Part shown: piece by piece, positions 6,208 through 7,328 of the stretch
Layout: every line of letters begins with the position of its first letter
Numbering within the stretch: the first letter of the stretch is position 1
Source: Candidatus Zhuqueibacterota bacterium 4484_87
Lineage (GTDB): Bacteria; Zhuqueibacterota; Zhuqueibacteria; Thermofontimicrobiales; Thermofontimicrobiaceae
Length of the DNA: 7,328 nt
Assembly (NCBI GenBank): GCA_002085355.1
Contig: NATN01000235.1
Coordinates: 1 to 7,328 of the forward strand
Direction: 5' to 3'
The notes under the pieces: model-generated
What the model was told of the DNA's origin: nothing
What the model saw: only the letters and a program-made list of their open reading frames with translations
Database searches by the model: none
Translations under genes and position numbers: made by a program

Positions 6208-6881
6208 ATTCCTTCTTTACGATAAAAATCCAAAATTAAATCTATTGTTTCCTGGGCAGAGTCCGCCATGTGAATTAAATCCAGATCTTTTAAAGAAATT
6301 TTTGCTTCTTTCATAGTCACATTTTTGAGCCATTCCACCAGACCCTTCCAGTAATTACTATCGACCAAAATCACCGGGAAACGGTGAATTTTTTTTGTCT
6401 GAATCAAAGTGATAGCTTCAAAAAATTCATCCAAAGTGCCGAATCCACCCGGAAGAATGACGAACGCTTTGGCATATTTTACAAACATAACTTTACGAAT
6501 GAAAAAATAGCGGAAATCCAACTTTACTTTCGCGTATGGATTGGGATCTTGCTCGAAGGGCAAATCAATATTCAAGCCGATGGACGTACCGCCTGCTTCA
6601 GCCGCACCGCGATTACCCGCCTCCATTATGCCGCCTCCCCCGCCGGTGATGATTCCGTATCCGTTTTTAACGGCTAATTTTGCAATTTCGCGCGCTAATT
6701 CGTATTCTGGGTGACCTTCAACGGTTCGCGCTGAACCGAACATTGTGATGCAATCTCCTACATGGGAAAGCTCTTCGAAACCCTCGACAAATTCTGAAAT
6801 AATGCGGAATACGCGCCAGGAATCCTCAATGAATAATTTTTCAACCTGTCCGTTTACGTGGTTATTCGGGTTCTGGTACAT
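6204..6881 (-). CDS. LOG-family nucleotide 5'-monophosphate phosphoribohydrolase (TIGR00730-type)
   Basis: A 225-residue Rossmann-fold enzyme of the LOG ('lonely guy') family. The family hydrolyses the N-glycosidic bond of nucleoside 5'-monophosphates, classically cytokinin riboside monophosphates, giving the free base and ribose 5-phosphate. Visible motifs: ITMFGSAR (45-52), GGGGGIMEAGNRGA (80-93), the R129-K130 pair and the diagnostic PGGFGTLDE (144-152), with all expected catalytic residues present. The N-terminal WRVFRIISEFVEGFEEL belongs to the longer bacterial subgroup, often annotated 'LOG family protein' or wrongly 'lysine decarboxylase'. Its natural substrate cannot be read from sequence; AMP-like nucleotides are an alternative to cytokinins. 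AGGAGA (complement of 6893-6898) is 11 bases before the ATG, a little far. It converges on the LolA-like gene and lies 77 bases downstream of the secreted-protein gene. Confidence 0.93.
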   Translation of the reverse strand: MYQNPNNHVNGQVEKLFIEDSWRVFRIISEFVEGFEELSHVGDCITMFGSARTVEGHPEYELAREIAKLAVKNGYGIITGGGGGIMEAGNRGAAEAGGTSIGLNIDLPFEQDPNPYAKVKLDFRYFFIRKVMFVKYAKAFVILPGGFGTLDEFFEAITLIQTKKIHRFPVILVDSNYWKGLVEWLKNVTMKEAKISLKDLDLIHMADSAQETIDLILDFYRKEGI

Positions 6882-6958
6882 GTGATTCGATTTCTCCTGT
6901 TTCTGTTTTTCTGTCTTTCAACTTCAATTAGGCACGTTTTGTATTAAAAAACGCCGTA

Positions 6959-7328
6959 TTATCTCACGAGTAATAATTTTTTCACTTTACTGCCAAATTT
7001 TGATGTCAATTTATAAAAATAGATACCTGTTGGTAACGCTTGCCCAGATCGATTTGTTCCATTCCAAGTAAATTCATGTCTCCCGGCAGATAATTTTTCA
7101 TTTGCCAGAACGTGCAATAACCTGCCATTGATGTCGTAAATTCCCAACCGCACATTTGACTGGGAACTGAGCTGGAAATTTTGTGACAGTGAGAAACTTT
7201 CAACTTTCTGTAATGAAGGTTCGCCTGCGACGCCTGTAGAAATAAAATTCTGTTGCGACATGGAAAAACGCAAGGGGTTTTTCAAATTTTCTGTCAGAAT
7301 AGCTGCACTATCTGCTGGAAAGTTTTCT
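6959..7328 (-). CDS. C-terminal part of a secreted protein with FlgD-like/T9SS sorting tail (5' end off window)
   Basis: The last 122 residues of a larger protein; the frame stays open to the right edge, so the TTG at 7285 inside it is not a real start. The tail has the pattern of FlgD-like/type IX secretion C-terminal domains: NVRLGIYDINGRLLHVL, then AGRHEFTWNGTNRSGQALPTGIYFYKL, ending in a basic KVKKLLLVR. Such tails send secreted or surface proteins of FCB-group bacteria through the outer membrane and are cleaved. The usual opener, FxLxQNYPNPFNPxTxIxF, is shortened here to FSLSQNF running straight into QLSSQS (junction near 7169-7186), so about a dozen residues including PNPFNP are absent. 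The cargo part is outside the window, so its function cannot be stated. No good terminator follows before the LOG gene on the same strand, so readthrough is possible. Confidence 0.85.
   Translation of the reverse strand, partial: ENFPADSAAILTENLKNPLRFSMSQQNFISTGVAGEPSLQKVESFSLSQNFQLSSQSNVRLGIYDINGRLLHVLANEKLSAGRHEFTWNGTNRSGQALPTGIYFYKLTSKFGSKVKKLLLVR

Noticed and set aside
6384..6677. Rightward 97-residue open frame antisense to the LOG gene
   Set aside because: It is opposite a gene with full family motifs and has no independent support.
6925..6958. Possible terminator between the T9SS-tailed gene and the LOG gene
   Set aside because: GTTTT/AAAAC pairing with a bulge can be drawn, but the stem is AT-rich and no T tract follows on the minus strand.

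Overview
The window looks like chromosomal DNA from a Gram-negative bacterium of the Fibrobacterota-Chlorobiota-Bacteroidota (FCB) type or a nearby candidate phylum such as Calditrichota or KSB1. This is an inference. It rests on a C-terminal FlgD-like/type IX secretion (T9SS) sorting tail at the right edge, an exported LolA-like protein, a MutL of the endonuclease type (found where MutH is absent), and moderate GC with AT-rich spacers. No mobile element, CRISPR array, tRNA or rRNA was seen.

Layout. Positions 1-991 (minus) hold the 5' part of an unrecognised soluble helical protein. It starts at TTG behind a strong Shine-Dalgarno (SD) site and runs off the left edge. A 337-base AT-rich divergent spacer (992-1328) carries a candidate promoter in each direction. 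Then, all on the plus strand: a STAS anti-sigma-factor antagonist (1329-1673), mutL (1899-3701), a two-TM small membrane protein (3763-4074), miaA (4142-5086) and an exported LolA-fold protein with an Arg/Gly-rich insert (5316-6101). A rho-independent terminator at 6163-6207 closes this rightward block. Facing it on the minus strand are a LOG-family nucleotide phosphoribohydrolase (6204-6881) and the 3' end of a secreted protein with a T9SS-type tail (6959-7328, cut by the right edge).

How the genes fit together. mutL-(small membrane protein)-miaA is a housekeeping block echoing the mutL-miaA linkage known from other bacteria, but no hfq follows. MiaA prenylates A37 of tRNAs. LOG enzymes release free bases from cytokinin nucleotides, so the two together suggest, without proving, tRNA-derived cytokinin metabolism. 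The STAS protein is an orphan here: no partner kinase or phosphatase is visible. The LolA-like protein and the T9SS-tailed protein both point to envelope traffic.

I found no convincing new multi-gene system. The most notable items are the unrecognised TTG-start gene at the left edge, the T9SS tail that lacks its usual PNPFNP segment, the Arg/Gly-rich insertion in the LolA-like protein, and the small membrane protein lodged between mutL and miaA.
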